Position numbers and translations under genes: made by a program. The notes under the pieces were generated by a model. The model saw only the letters and a program-made list of their open reading frames with translations, did not search any database and had not been told where the DNA came from. Below, piece by piece: positions 44,143 to 52,980 of a stretch of DNA of 64,000 bases (within the stretch, counting starts at the first letter, position 1; every line of letters begins with the position of its first letter). The stretch spans positions 6,076,001-6,140,000 of the forward strand of contig NZ_JAFIBW010000001.1 in assembly GCF_017833295.1 (NCBI RefSeq). Reading direction: 5' to 3'. This DNA comes from Methylobacterium sp. PvR107 (lineage in GTDB: Bacteria; Pseudomonadota; Alphaproteobacteria; Rhizobiales; Beijerinckiaceae).

Positions 44143-47100
44143 TCAGGCCGCACGGTCCGCCCGCGGCTCCGGGAAAGGCGCGCGCCGCCCGGCCGCCGCC
44201 GGCGCGCGCCGGCCGAACCGCGCGTAGAGCGCCGGCAGCACCACCAGGGTCAGCAGGGTCGCGCTGATCAGGCCGCCGATCACCACGGTGGCGAGCGGCC
44301 GCTGCACCTCCGCCCCCGTCCCGGTGGCGAGCGCCATCGGCACGAAGCCCAGGGAGGCGACCAGCGCGGTCATCGCCACCGGCCGCAGCCGGGTGAGGGC
44401 GCCCTCGCGGATCGCCGCCTGCAGCGGCCGGCCCTCGGCGACGCGCTGCTTGATGAAGGTCAGCATCACCAGGCCGTTGAGCACCGCCACCCCCGAGAGG
44501 GCGATGAAGCCGACCGCGGCCGGCACCGAGAGCGGCATCCCGCGCAGCCACAGGGCCGCGATGCCGCCGGTGAGCGCCAGCGGCACCGCGCTGAACACCA
44601 GGAGCGCGTCCCGCGCGCCGCCGAGCGCCGAGGTGAGCAGCAGGAAGATCAGGAAGAAGCAGACCGGCACCACCACGGTGAGCCGCGCCTGGGCCGAGGC
44701 GAGGTTCTCGAACTGGCCGCCCCAGGTCACGGAGGCGCCCGCCGGCAGGGTCACCTGCGCGGCGACCTTCACTTGCGCCTCCGCCACCAGCGAGCCGATG
44801 TCGCGCCCGCGGACATTGGCGGTGACCACGACCCGGCGGCGGCCGTTCTCGCGGCTGATCTGGTTCGGCCCCTCACTCACCGAGAACTGCGCCACCTGCC
44901 GCAGGAGCACGGAGGCGGCCCGGCCGTTCACGCCCGGCGGGAGGGGGACCGGCAGGTTCTCCAGGGCCTCCCGGTCCTCCCGGACCTGGTCGGTCAGGCG
45001 GACGACGATCGGCACGCGCCGGTCGCCCTCGAAGACGAATCCGGCTTCCTTCCCGCCCATGGCGGCGCCGATCACCTCCTGGATCGCCCCGGTGCTGAGC
45101 CCCAGCCGCGCCGCCTCGGTCCGGTCGATCCGGATCTCGAAGACCGGCAGGCCGGTGATCTGCTCGACCTTCACGTCGTCGGCCCCCGGGATCCCGCGCA
45201 GGATCGCGGCGATCCGGTTGGCGGTGTCCAGCATCGGCTCGAAGGCATCGCCGAACACCTTCACGGCGAGGTCGCCCCGGGTCCCGGCGAGCAGCTCGTT
45301 GAAGCGCAGCTGGATCGGCTGGGAGAACTCGTAAGTATTGCCGGCGAGCTCGCCTAAGGACGCCTCGATCCGCTCCTGCAGTTCAGCCTTCGACAGGGCC
45401 GGGTCGGGCCAATCCGCCTGCGGCTTGAGCATGACGAACGTGTCGGAGGAATTCGGCGGCATCGGGTCGGTGGCGACCTCGGCGGTGCCGGTCTTCGAGA
45501 ACACGTAGGCGACCTGCGGGAACTTGGCGATCGCCCGCTCCACCTTGAGCTGCATCGCCTGCGACTGGGTCAGCGACGTGGACGGGATCCGGGTGGCGTT
45601 CAGCGCGATGCTCTTCTCGTCGAGGAGCGGGATGAACTCGGTCCCGAGCCGGGTGGCGAGCAGGCCGGCGCCCGCGAGGAGCAGCAGCGCCGCCCCGACG
45701 AACGGGGCGGGCGCCCGGATCGCCGCGGCGAGGAGGGGCCGGTAGAGCGCCTTCAGGCCCCGGACGAGGGGGTTCTCCGACTCGGTGACCCGGCCGGTCA
45801 GCGCGATGGCGATCAGGGCCGGCACGAAGGTCAGGGACAGCACGAAGGCCGAAGCCAGCGCGAGGATGACGGTCAGCGCCATCGGCTGGAACATCTTGCC
45901 CTCGACGCCCGTGAAGGTCAGGAGCGGGACGTAGACCAGGATGATGATTGCCTGCCCGTACAGGGACGGCTTGATCATCTCCTCGGCGGAGTTGCGGACC
46001 GTCTCCAGCCGCTCCTCCCGGGTGAGGGCGCGCCCGATTGCGTGCTGCCGCTCGGCGAGGTGGCGCAGGGCGTTCTCGGTGATGATCACCGCCCCGTCGA
46101 CGATCAGCCCGAAATCGAGCGCCCCGAGGCTCATCAGGTTGGCGGAGATCTTCCCCTCGACCATGCCGGTCACGGTCATCAGCATGGCGGCCGGGATGAC
46201 GAGGGCCGCGATCAGCGCCGCCCGGATGTTGCCGAGGAGCAGGAACAGCACGACGATCACGAGGGCGGCCCCCTCCGCGAGATTCCAGCCCACCGTGCGG
46301 ATCGTGGCCTCGACGAGCTGCGTCCGGTCGAGGACGGTCTGGACGACGATGCCGGGGGGCAGGGTACGCCGGATCTGCGCCAGGCGGGCATCGACGGCGG
46401 CCGCCACCGTGCGGCTGTTCTCGCCGATCCGCATCAGGGCGGTGCCGATGACCGTCTCCTGCCCGTTCTCGCTGGCCGAGCCGGTGCGCAGGTCGCGCCC
46501 GATCCGCACCGTGGCGACGTCGCGGATCCGCACCGGCACGCCGCCGCGGCTGGCCACCACCACGTCGGCGATCGCCTCCGGGCCCTCCAGGCGGCCGGCG
46601 GCGCGCACCACGTAGCTCTCGCCGTTATCCTCCAGGTAGCGGGCGCCCTGGTTGGAATTGTTGGCCTGGAGCGCCCGGGCGACGTCCGCGAAGGAGAGGT
46701 CGAGGGCGGTCAGCGTCGTGGGGTCCGGCTGGACGTGGTACTGCTTCTCGAAGCCGCCGATCGCGTCGACGCCGGCGACGCCCGCGACGGACTTGATCTG
46801 CGGCCGGATGATCCAGTCCTGCACCGTGCGCAGGTAGGCGACCCGCTCCAGCTCCGTCCTGAGATCCTGGCCCTCCGGGGTCCGGTAGCTGCCGTCCGGC
46901 TGCCAGCCCGGCTGGCCGGCCGGCACGGTCGCGCGCTCAGGCAGCGGGGCATACTGGATCGACCACATGGTGATCTCGCCCAAGCCCGTGGAGATCGGGC
47001 CCATCCGCGGCTCGACCCCGGAGGGCAGGTCCTCCCGCGCCTGGGCGATGCGCTCGGCGACCTGCTGGCGGGCGAAGTAGATGTCGAGGGATTCGGCGAA

Positions 47101-47388
47101 GACCGCGGTGATCTGTGAGAAGCCGTTGCGCGAGAGCGAGCGGGTGTATTCGAGGCCCTTGATGCCGGCGAGCGCGGTCTCGACCGGATAGGTGACCTGC
47201 CGCTCGACGTCGGCCGGCGACAGGGACGGGGCCAGGGTGTTGATCTGGACCTGGTTGTTGGTGATGTCGGGCACCGCGTCGATCGGCAGCTTCGTGAGCG
47301 CGACGGCGCCGAAGCCCGATGCCAGCAGCACGAGGAGCAGCACCAGCCAGCGCTGGCGGACCGAGACGGCGAGGATGCGGCTGATCAT
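44143..47388 (-). CDS. Heavy-metal efflux RND pump, CzcA/CusA family
   Basis: A 1081-residue inner-membrane pump. It has the RND N-terminus (MISRILAVSVRQRWLVLLLVL), KLPIDAVPDITNNQVQI, the segment-4 signature GALDFGLIVDGAVIITEN with the charged D..D..E pattern typical of divalent-metal (Co/Zn/Cd) pumps rather than Cu/Ag, and twelve membrane segments in two halves. It expels metal with proton antiport together with the adaptor encoded just upstream. No outer-membrane CzcC-type gene is in the window. Confidence 0.92.
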   Translation of the reverse strand: MISRILAVSVRQRWLVLLLVLLASGFGAVALTKLPIDAVPDITNNQVQINTLAPSLSPADVERQVTYPVETALAGIKGLEYTRSLSRNGFSQITAVFAESLDIYFARQQVAERIAQAREDLPSGVEPRMGPISTGLGEITMWSIQYAPLPERATVPAGQPGWQPDGSYRTPEGQDLRTELERVAYLRTVQDWIIRPQIKSVAGVAGVDAIGGFEKQYHVQPDPTTLTALDLSFADVARALQANNSNQGARYLEDNGESYVVRAAGRLEGPEAIADVVVASRGGVPVRIRDVATVRIGRDLRTGSASENGQETVIGTALMRIGENSRTVAAAVDARLAQIRRTLPPGIVVQTVLDRTQLVEATIRTVGWNLAEGAALVIVVLFLLLGNIRAALIAALVIPAAMLMTVTGMVEGKISANLMSLGALDFGLIVDGAVIITENALRHLAERQHAIGRALTREERLETVRNSAEEMIKPSLYGQAIIILVYVPLLTFTGVEGKMFQPMALTVILALASAFVLSLTFVPALIAIALTGRVTESENPLVRGLKALYRPLLAAAIRAPAPFVGAALLLLAGAGLLATRLGTEFIPLLDEKSIALNATRIPSTSLTQSQAMQLKVERAIAKFPQVAYVFSKTGTAEVATDPMPPNSSDTFVMLKPQADWPDPALSKAELQERIEASLGELAGNTYEFSQPIQLRFNELLAGTRGDLAVKVFGDAFEPMLDTANRIAAILRGIPGADDVKVEQITGLPVFEIRIDRTEAARLGLSTGAIQEVIGAAMGGKEAGFVFEGDRRVPIVVRLTDQVREDREALENLPVPLPPGVNGRAASVLLRQVAQFSVSEGPNQISRENGRRRVVVTANVRGRDIGSLVAEAQVKVAAQVTLPAGASVTWGGQFENLASAQARLTVVVPVCFFLIFLLLTSALGGARDALLVFSAVPLALTGGIAALWLRGMPLSVPAAVGFIALSGVAVLNGLVMLTFIKQRVAEGRPLQAAIREGALTRLRPVAMTALVASLGFVPMALATGTGAEVQRPLATVVIGGLISATLLTLVVLPALYARFGRRAPAAAGRRAPFPEPRADRAA

Positions 47389-47398
47389 GGCACGATCC

Positions 47399-48715
47399 TC
47401 AATGGTCGTGGTCGGCGTCGGCCTTGCCGAGCTCGGCCTTCAGCAGGAAGGAATTGCCGACCGCGATCTCGGCCCCGGGCTCGAGCCCGGCGGTGACCTC
47501 GTAGGCCTCGTCGTCGGACCGGCCGAGGGTGACCGGCCGCTTCTCGAACCCGTCCGGATTGCGCACGAAGACGACGCTCCGGCCCGCGACCGTCTGGACG
47601 GCCGTCTTGGGGATCCGGACCGGGACCGCGTCCTGCGCGATCTCGACCTCGGCGGTGACGAAGGTGCCGGGCCGCCAGGCGCCGTCGGGATTCGGAAGGG
47701 CGACGATCACCCGGGCCGAGCGCGTGTCGGCATTGAGGAACGGGCTGACGAAGATCAGCCGACCGTCCGCGCGGGGCTGCGCGTCGCTCGCCCGGCCGGG
47801 CGTGATCGTGACCCGGGCGCCCTCCCGCACCTGGGCGAGATCGAGCGTCGGCACCGACAGCTCGATCCAGACCGTGGAGAGGTCCGCCACCGTGTAGAGG
47901 TCCGCCGGATCGCCCTCCTTGCCGACCGCCGTGCCGACATCGACCTTGCGCTCGACGATGCGGCCGGCGAGCGGCGCCCGCAGGGGATAGCGGCGCAGGG
48001 TCGACTGGTTCGGCGTGGCCTCGTCGCGCTTCTGGGCGGCCGCCACCTCGGCGGCGTCGAGGCCGAGCGCCGACAGCTTCTGACGGGCCAGGTCGACCCG
48101 GAGCTGATTCTCGAGATAGGCGGCTCGGGCGGTCTCGAAGGCCGCCTCCGAGGCGGTGCGCGAGGCGAGCAGCTTCTGCTGGCGCTCGAAGTTGATCTTC
48201 TGCAGCTCGGCCTGGACCAGGGCGGTGAGATACTCGCTCTTGGCGTCGGCGACCTCGCGGCTGTCGAGGATGGCGACGATCTCGTTCGCCTGCACGGCGT
48301 CGCCGAGGCGCTTGCGCATCTCCGCCACGGTGCCGACCACCCGGGCCGGGACCCGGGCGATCCGGTCGGTGTCGGGGGTGATGGTGCCGGGCACGAGGAG
48401 ATGGCGCGCCAGCGTGCCGCCCGCCACCGTCCGGGTGGTGATGTCCTGGCCCGCGACCTGGTCGGGCCGCATCCGGATCGCATCCTCCGCGTGGGCCTCC
48501 CCCGACTCGTGCCCGTGCGCGTCGTGGGCCTGGCCCGGGACCGCCGGCCGGTCCGCCGGACCGGAATGGTCCGGATCGCGGCCCTCACCGGCGGCCGGGG
48601 GACGCACCAGGCCGGCGGCGGCGAGCGCTTGGCGCAGGCCGTCGGGCAGGGGTGACAGGGCAGCGCCGACGGCGATGCCGGCGGCCAGGAAGGCCGCGGA
48701 CGGGAGAATGCGCAT
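47399..48715 (-). CDS. Heavy-metal efflux RND periplasmic adaptor, CzcB type
   Basis: A 438-residue adaptor with an N-terminal anchor (MRILPSAAFLAAGIAVGAAL), a His-rich stretch (AHDAHGHESGEAHAEDA), the hairpin helices around VADAKSEYLTALVQAELQ and AAFETARAAYLENQLRVDL, a lipoyl half (YPLRAPLAGRIVERKVDVGTAVG) and a beta-barrel domain. It ends in HDH. The His clusters probably bind metal in the periplasm. It is ten bases before the pump gene start. Confidence 0.9.
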   Translation of the reverse strand: MRILPSAAFLAAGIAVGAALSPLPDGLRQALAAAGLVRPPAAGEGRDPDHSGPADRPAVPGQAHDAHGHESGEAHAEDAIRMRPDQVAGQDITTRTVAGGTLARHLLVPGTITPDTDRIARVPARVVGTVAEMRKRLGDAVQANEIVAILDSREVADAKSEYLTALVQAELQKINFERQQKLLASRTASEAAFETARAAYLENQLRVDLARQKLSALGLDAAEVAAAQKRDEATPNQSTLRRYPLRAPLAGRIVERKVDVGTAVGKEGDPADLYTVADLSTVWIELSVPTLDLAQVREGARVTITPGRASDAQPRADGRLIFVSPFLNADTRSARVIVALPNPDGAWRPGTFVTAEVEIAQDAVPVRIPKTAVQTVAGRSVVFVRNPDGFEKRPVTLGRSDDEAYEVTAGLEPGAEIAVGNSFLLKAELGKADADHDH

Positions 48716-48860
48716 GCGGGGTGCCCGTGGACTGGCTCGGCCGGGACGGCCGGGCGCCGCGCGCGGCGGCCCCGAGGGTCCCGTTCAGGTGTCGCGGAGG
48801 AATGAGCCCGGGGCCGAGGTCGGCCTCCGGGCCGGACGCGCGCCGGTGGGCGGCGTCAGC

Positions 48861-49232
48861 TCACGCGCGCGGTGGCCGGGGCAGCCGGTCGGGCACGACG
48901 GAGGGGAGCGCCCGCGCGAGCGCCGCAGGGAGCGGCCGGCCCGGGACGGCCGGCGGGGCGATATCGGCCGCGTCCAGGCGGGCGGCCTGATGGCAGCCGC
49001 AATGGAGGTGCGCGCCGAGGCCGGGATCGACATTCCCGGACGCCGTCGCCGCGTCGAGAACCGGGCCCTCGCTCCGGCTGTGATGACCGTCCGCATGGAA
49101 GGCCAGATCCGCCGCGAGACCGACGCCCGGCGCGGCGATGGACAGGATCAGGACGAGCGCCAGCATGCGGGCGGCGATCGCCCACACACCGTGCGCCCGT
49201 GCGGCGCGCCTATCCCGAACCTGGAAGGTCAT
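48861..49232 (-). CDS. Small Cys/His-containing membrane or secreted protein of the efflux locus
   Basis: A 123-residue protein with a basic N-terminus and one hydrophobic helix (ARMLALVLILSIAAPGVGLA), then AFHADGHHSRSEG and LGAHLHCGCHQAARLDAADI, a likely metal-binding motif. It sits upstream of the adaptor gene on the same strand. Position and motif suggest a periplasmic metal-binding accessory; no family name is assigned. ATG 49232 is the plausible start; the frame upstream is low-complexity. Confidence 0.6.
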   Translation of the reverse strand: MTFQVRDRRAARAHGVWAIAARMLALVLILSIAAPGVGLAADLAFHADGHHSRSEGPVLDAATASGNVDPGLGAHLHCGCHQAARLDAADIAPPAVPGRPLPAALARALPSVVPDRLPRPPRA

Positions 49233-49311
49233 CGCGACCCTTATGGGCGATCCGGGGCAGGGCGCACAAGTGTCGGCGGGCCGCGGCGCCCGGGTCTGCG
49301 GGAAGCGGCGT

Positions 49312-50337
49312 TCAGGCGCCCAGCCGGAGAACCCAGTCGTAGAAATCCGTCCAGGTCTCCGTCCGGGCCGGGGCGCCGGAAGCCTCGGCCGCATCGGCCT
49401 GCGCGCGGAGGTCGCGGGGGGCGCAGCCGAACGCGGCCTTGAAGGCCTGGGCGAAATGCGCGGGGCTCTCGAACCGCCAGCGATACGCGACCTCCGAGAT
49501 CCGGGCGAAGCGCCCGTCGGCGGCGAGGTCCCGGTACGCCCGGGCGAGCCGGCGCTGCCGGATATAGCCCGAGACGCCCCCGAACGGGACGAACAGGCGG
49601 TACAGGGCGCTGCGCGACAGGCCGAACTGCCGGCCCAGGGTCTCGGCGCTCAGGTCTGCGGACGCGAGTTCGGCCTCGATGAAGCGCCGGATGGCGAGAA
49701 GGAGCGGCGTCCCCATCGGGGCCTGGGCGAGGCGGTCCTCCTCCGGCAAGCCGAAGGCCGCCGCGCCGAGCAGCGCGGCCGTCGCCTGCGCGGCCGCGGC
49801 AGCCTCCCGCTCCGAGAATCCGATGGCGTGCGCGCTCAGGGCGCGCAGATGGTCGTTGACCATCCGGCCGAACGGGGTCGCCCCCCGGATCACCGACCCG
49901 TGGAGACCGTCGAGCGCAGCCTGGTGCGCGCCGAAGAGCGCCCGCGGCAGCACCACGGTGATGGCTTGGTAATCCGTGGACTGGGCGGACAGGGGGCGCG
50001 ACAGGTCGAGCAGGCAGATATCGCCCGGCGTGCAGTCGCGCTCGCGGCCGCCGATCGCGAGCCTGGACTGACCGGCAAGGCGCACATGCGCCAGGATGTG
50101 GTCGACGCCCATGCGGGCCACGAGGGCGGGCTCGCGCTCGAACCGGAGGCCCGAGGCGCTGGCACGGCACAGGATCGCCGTGCCGAGGTGCCGGACCTGC
50201 GACTGGCCGCGGAACGCGGCGACGTCTTCCTTCCGGATCGCGAAGTCCCAGAACGGCGCCACGGCATCACGCCACGCGGCAGCCTGATGGCTGCCGGGGC
50301 GCTCACCCTTGAGCTGCAGGACGGAATTCGACCGCAT
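49312..50337 (-). CDS. AraC-family transcriptional regulator
   Basis: A 341-residue regulator with an AraC-binding-like N-terminal domain (HILAHVRLAGQSRLAIGGRERDC in part, CTPGDICLLDLSRPL) and a C-terminal pair of helix-turn-helix motifs (SAETLGRQFGLSRSALYRLFVPFGG and RISEVAYRWRFESPAHFAQAFKAAFG). The family often binds small organic or aromatic ligands. It precedes the efflux genes on the same strand by 79 bp but may be independent of metal. Confidence 0.85.
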   Translation of the reverse strand: MRSNSVLQLKGERPGSHQAAAWRDAVAPFWDFAIRKEDVAAFRGQSQVRHLGTAILCRASASGLRFEREPALVARMGVDHILAHVRLAGQSRLAIGGRERDCTPGDICLLDLSRPLSAQSTDYQAITVVLPRALFGAHQAALDGLHGSVIRGATPFGRMVNDHLRALSAHAIGFSEREAAAAAQATAALLGAAAFGLPEEDRLAQAPMGTPLLLAIRRFIEAELASADLSAETLGRQFGLSRSALYRLFVPFGGVSGYIRQRRLARAYRDLAADGRFARISEVAYRWRFESPAHFAQAFKAAFGCAPRDLRAQADAAEASGAPARTETWTDFYDWVLRLGA

Positions 50338-50643
50338 CGCTCGCGTTACGCGTTCCTGCCCTTGCGTTCTCGCCGCCGGGCTTCTCTTACGACGAGTCCG
50401 GATCGACAGAAAAGGGGGCGCGCGCCCAAAGTGGTTGCCCGCTCCTATACGGGATTTCCCGCAATCCGGACCATGCCCGCTTGGCCCATCATGAAAGACC
50501 AAGGGGAAAATGACCGGGCCTATTCCCGGCGGCGGGCCTGAGATCCGGCCCGAAAACTAGACGTCCCGCGTGCCGGGAGGCCGCGGGACGGGGCGTTTCA
50601 TGGGTGTGAGGCCGGCGGATCCGGCCCCGGGGTTGGCGCTGCG
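50338..50643. other. Intergenic region after araC start
   Basis: No supported gene. It contains the hairpin CGTCCCGCG (50562-50570) and CGCGGGACG (50582-50590) which, read on the minus strand, is followed by TCTAGTTTT and so could terminate the small secreted-protein gene at 50644-50823. Confidence 0.45.
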
Positions 50644-50823
50644 TTACTTCCCGCTCGGCGCCGCGCCGCTGCCGGTGGCGCCATTGCCGGAGCTGCCGCT
50701 TCCGGCCGGGGCACCGGATGTGGAGGTGTTGCCGTTGGGCGTGCTCTGCGCGGCGGCCAGGCTGGCGCTTCCGGCGACGAGGGCGAGGGCGAGCAGGGCG
50801 GATTGGACGGTTCGGCTGGTCAT
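50644..50823 (-). CDS. Small secreted Gly/Ser-rich protein
   Basis: A 59-residue protein with Sec signal (MTSRTVQSALLALALVAGSASLAAA) and a mature part of about 34 residues made almost only of Gly, Ser, Thr and Ala. ATG 50823 follows GGAG. Likely a disordered periplasmic or surface peptide. An EcfG-like promoter lies upstream. Function unknown. Confidence 0.6.
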   Translation of the reverse strand: MTSRTVQSALLALALVAGSASLAAAQSTPNGNTSTSGAPAGSGSSGNGATGSGAAPSGK

Positions 50824-50883
50824 GGCTCTCCTGAATCCCGATCGGGGTCTCGACGTGCTGGCCCGTGCCGGCATGGTCAGGGT

Positions 50884-50909
50884 AACCACCGCCCGCTCGA
50901 GCCTGTTCC
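50884..50909 (-). promoter_or_regulatory. EcfG-like promoter GGAAC-N17-GGTT
   Basis: On the minus strand GGAAC (50909-50905) and GGTT (50887-50884) are 17 bp apart, upstream of the small secreted-protein gene. This is one mismatch from the EcfG consensus CGTT at -10. Confidence 0.4.
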
Positions 50910-51064
50910 ATTTCAAGTTGAAATCCGGAACGGGCAGGCTCGAGGGACGCGCACCGGTTCGGCCCCCTGCGGGTCGCGGCCGGATCCGTTCGCCGCCTTC
51001 CGTGCCACCGGGAACATCGCCGCGGCACCCAAGCTTGTCGGAGAATCGAGCCCGGGAGGGTGGC

Positions 51065-51241
51065 GTGCGGATGTTTCGGATCATGCAGGCGGCAACGGGC
51101 GCCATCCTCTGGATCGGCTCGGCGCTGGATCCCTAGAAGGCCCTCGACGCGATGGCGCGGACAGCCGGCTACCGCGACCGGAACACCATCCCGTCCCACC
51201 TGCATGCCGGGGGCCTCCATGTCGAGGAGGTGGGGGCGTGA
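51065..51241 (+). pseudogene. Small protein gene with in-frame amber codon
   Basis: Behind GGGAGG, the frame reads (V)RMFRIMQAATGAILWIGSALDP, then TAG at 51134-51136, then KALDAMARTAGYRDRNTIPSHLHAGGLHVEEVGA to a TGA at 51239-51241. The two parts form a natural 58-residue protein if the TAG is read as Glu (GAG in place of TAG). Not a known family. It could also be a 23-residue peptide. Continuation of coding character after the stop favours a nonsense mutation. Confidence 0.45.
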
Positions 51242-51272
51242 GCCGCCGCCGGACGGAAGCCGGAGACGCATC

Positions 51273-51515
51273 ATGACCAAGCTGTTCATCGCGCAGGTGC
51301 GCGACGCGGGCGGGGAGAAGCCCCTCGTGACCGTCAGGGCCGAGGCCGAGGGCGAGGCGCGCCTGTTCCTGGCCGCGGCCTATCCGGACGCGGAGATTGC
51401 CAGCATCACCGAGCCCAGCGACTGGACGAGCGACGCCGACACCGGAGCCAAAGCCGGCGACATCCGGGAGCATCCCGGCGTGACGTGGCAGCCGCCGTCG
51501 AGCCTGGCCGGTTGA
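51273..51515 (+). CDS. Small hypothetical protein
   Basis: An 80-residue soluble protein (MTKLFIAQVRDAGGEKPLVTV, ARLFLAAAYPDAEIASITEP) with a Ser/Asp-rich C-terminal half. The ATG follows CGGAGAC at proper spacing, 31 bp after the preceding pseudogene. Not recognised. Confidence 0.6.
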   Translation: MTKLFIAQVRDAGGEKPLVTVRAEAEGEARLFLAAAYPDAEIASITEPSDWTSDADTGAKAGDIREHPGVTWQPPSSLAG

Positions 51516-51595
51516 GGCCGTCCCGGCGGGCGGATTGACGACAAATGTAGCGATGCGGTTGACGGGTCCTCAGCGCGGATCGCCGAGGCTGCGGC

Positions 51596-51952
51596 ATGAT
51601 ATCCGGTGATCCGACACCGCGCCTGTTCGCGGCCGCGGCCGCCCTGACCGGGACCGGCCTCCTGATGTGCCGCTCGGAGCCGTCCTGGGACGGGATCCTG
51701 GCCGGCCTGCTCTGCCTTGGGCTCTGGGGCCTCGGGACCCTCGCGGCACGGCCGGCACGCCCCTTGAGACGCCCACGACCGCGGCGGCCGGTGATCCTGG
51801 AGGCGTTCGTCGTCGAGACGCCCCGGGCCGCACCGGAGCTGCTGCCGGCCCCACGGACGACGGCCCGTGATCCGGCGGCCTCTCCTTGGCTGCCCGAGGT
51901 GCGGGCCCATCGGCAGCGGGTCGTCGAGCGATACACGCGCCAGCGCCGATAG
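51596..51952 (+). CDS. Hypothetical membrane protein
   Basis: A 118-residue protein with two hydrophobic segments near the N-terminus (LFAAAAALTGTGLLMC and ILAGLLCLGLWGLGTLAA), then an Arg/Pro-rich linker and a basic C-terminus. ATG has GAGG eight bases upstream. No family recognised; coding character is fair. Confidence 0.5.
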   Translation: MISGDPTPRLFAAAAALTGTGLLMCRSEPSWDGILAGLLCLGLWGLGTLAARPARPLRRPRPRRPVILEAFVVETPRAAPELLPAPRTTARDPAASPWLPEVRAHRQRVVERYTRQRR

Positions 51953-52126
51953 ATTCGGCCGGCGGCCAGGCCCAACCGCTCACATTCCCGCCATCACCCG
52001 CGATTTGCCGGCCCAGGACGGTCCGGGCCCGGAACTGCCGCGGGCCTCAGGCCCATTCCCAATCGGCAACGGCACAGCCTCCGGGCCGGTCGGTGTCGGC
52101 ACGGAGACTGGCGAGAAGGACGCTCC

Positions 52127-52477
52127 ATGCTCGATCGACCGATCCTCGGGCTGGCCGTGTGGCTCTCGAAGCCCGCGGGCTTCCTGGCGACCTGCTTCAC
52201 CGTCACGGCAGGTCTCGCGGCCGGCGCCCTGCTGAGCTTCGACGACCACTGGGCGCTCGTCTTCAACCTGTTCCTGTCCATCGCCGCGATGCTCCTGGCG
52301 GGCGTGATCCTGGTGGCCGGCGCCCGCGATACCGGCGCCATCCAGATCAAGCTCGACGAGCTCATCCGCGCCGTCGAGAATGCCGACGACCGCCTGGTCG
52401 GGATCGAGGCGCGCAGCGCCGAGGAGCTGGAGCTCATCCGGCAGGGCCAGCATTCGGAACCGGTTGCGGAGCCGTGA
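52127..52477 (+). CDS. Low-affinity iron permease family protein
   Basis: A 116-residue protein with two hydrophobic helices (LATCFTVTAGLAAGALLSF, LVFNLFLSIAAMLLAGVILVA) followed by TGAIQIKLDELIRAVENADDR, the signature of the short bacterial Fet4-like (low affinity iron permease) family. Iron transport has not been shown for these short forms. The gene has GAAGGA before the ATG. Confidence 0.75.
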   Translation: MLDRPILGLAVWLSKPAGFLATCFTVTAGLAAGALLSFDDHWALVFNLFLSIAAMLLAGVILVAGARDTGAIQIKLDELIRAVENADDRLVGIEARSAEELELIRQGQHSEPVAEP

Positions 52478-52576
52478 CCGCCCGTCGCGCAGTCCGGTGC
52501 GGCGCGGTCGCGAGATTCTGCCGCAGCACCGATCCGGTGCGCCCGGAGTTGGCCGAGAGCCAACCCAGGAGACAGC

Positions 52577-52777
52577 ATGGCGGACAAGACTGACGTGACG
52601 ACCTACACGGTGAAGCAGGCGCTGGCCGCCAAGGTCGACGACCACATCGAGATCGCGGTCGAGACGCAGGACGGCACCACGCTGAAGCTCAAGGCGACCG
52701 CCGACCAGCTGGATGCCCTGGTGGGCGATCTGGAGACGATCCTGGACGCCGATGATGCGGAGGGCGGGGCCGCCTGA
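52577..52777 (+). CDS. Small acidic hypothetical protein
   Basis: A 66-residue soluble acidic protein (YTVKQALAAKVDDHIEIAVE, ADQLDALVGDLETILDADDA). Strong ribosome-binding site AGGAG. Similar short proteins occur in Methylobacterium. Function unknown. Confidence 0.65.
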   Translation: MADKTDVTTYTVKQALAAKVDDHIEIAVETQDGTTLKLKATADQLDALVGDLETILDADDAEGGAA

Positions 52778-52811
52778 GCGGCCTGTCCCGAAGCGGAAGC
52801 CGGCCGGGCGC

Positions 52812-52862
52812 GCAAGGGCGCGGCTTCGGCAAAGGCGCGGCTTCGGCAAGGGCGCGGCGCCC
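52812..52862. repeat. 17-bp tandem repeat
   Basis: The unit gcaaRggcgcggcttcg occurs at 52812-52828 and 52829-52845, followed by a partial third copy to about 52857. It lies in the 200-bp gap before the AI-2E-type gene and is followed by a gcgccc-gatc-gggcgc hairpin. Confidence 0.6.
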
Positions 52863-52980
52863 GATCGGGCGCCGTCGCCATTGAAGAGTCCGGGCGGACA
52901 TTCCGGCTCAAAACCAAACCGGCCCCCGTGCAGTTGTGCCCATGAGCGTGGGCCGTCCGCGCATGCGTACCGGAGCTCCC

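Noticed and set aside
50927..50959. Plus-strand EcfG promoter near 50930
   Set aside because: The gap between GGAAC and CGGTT is 23 bp, too long for this promoter class.
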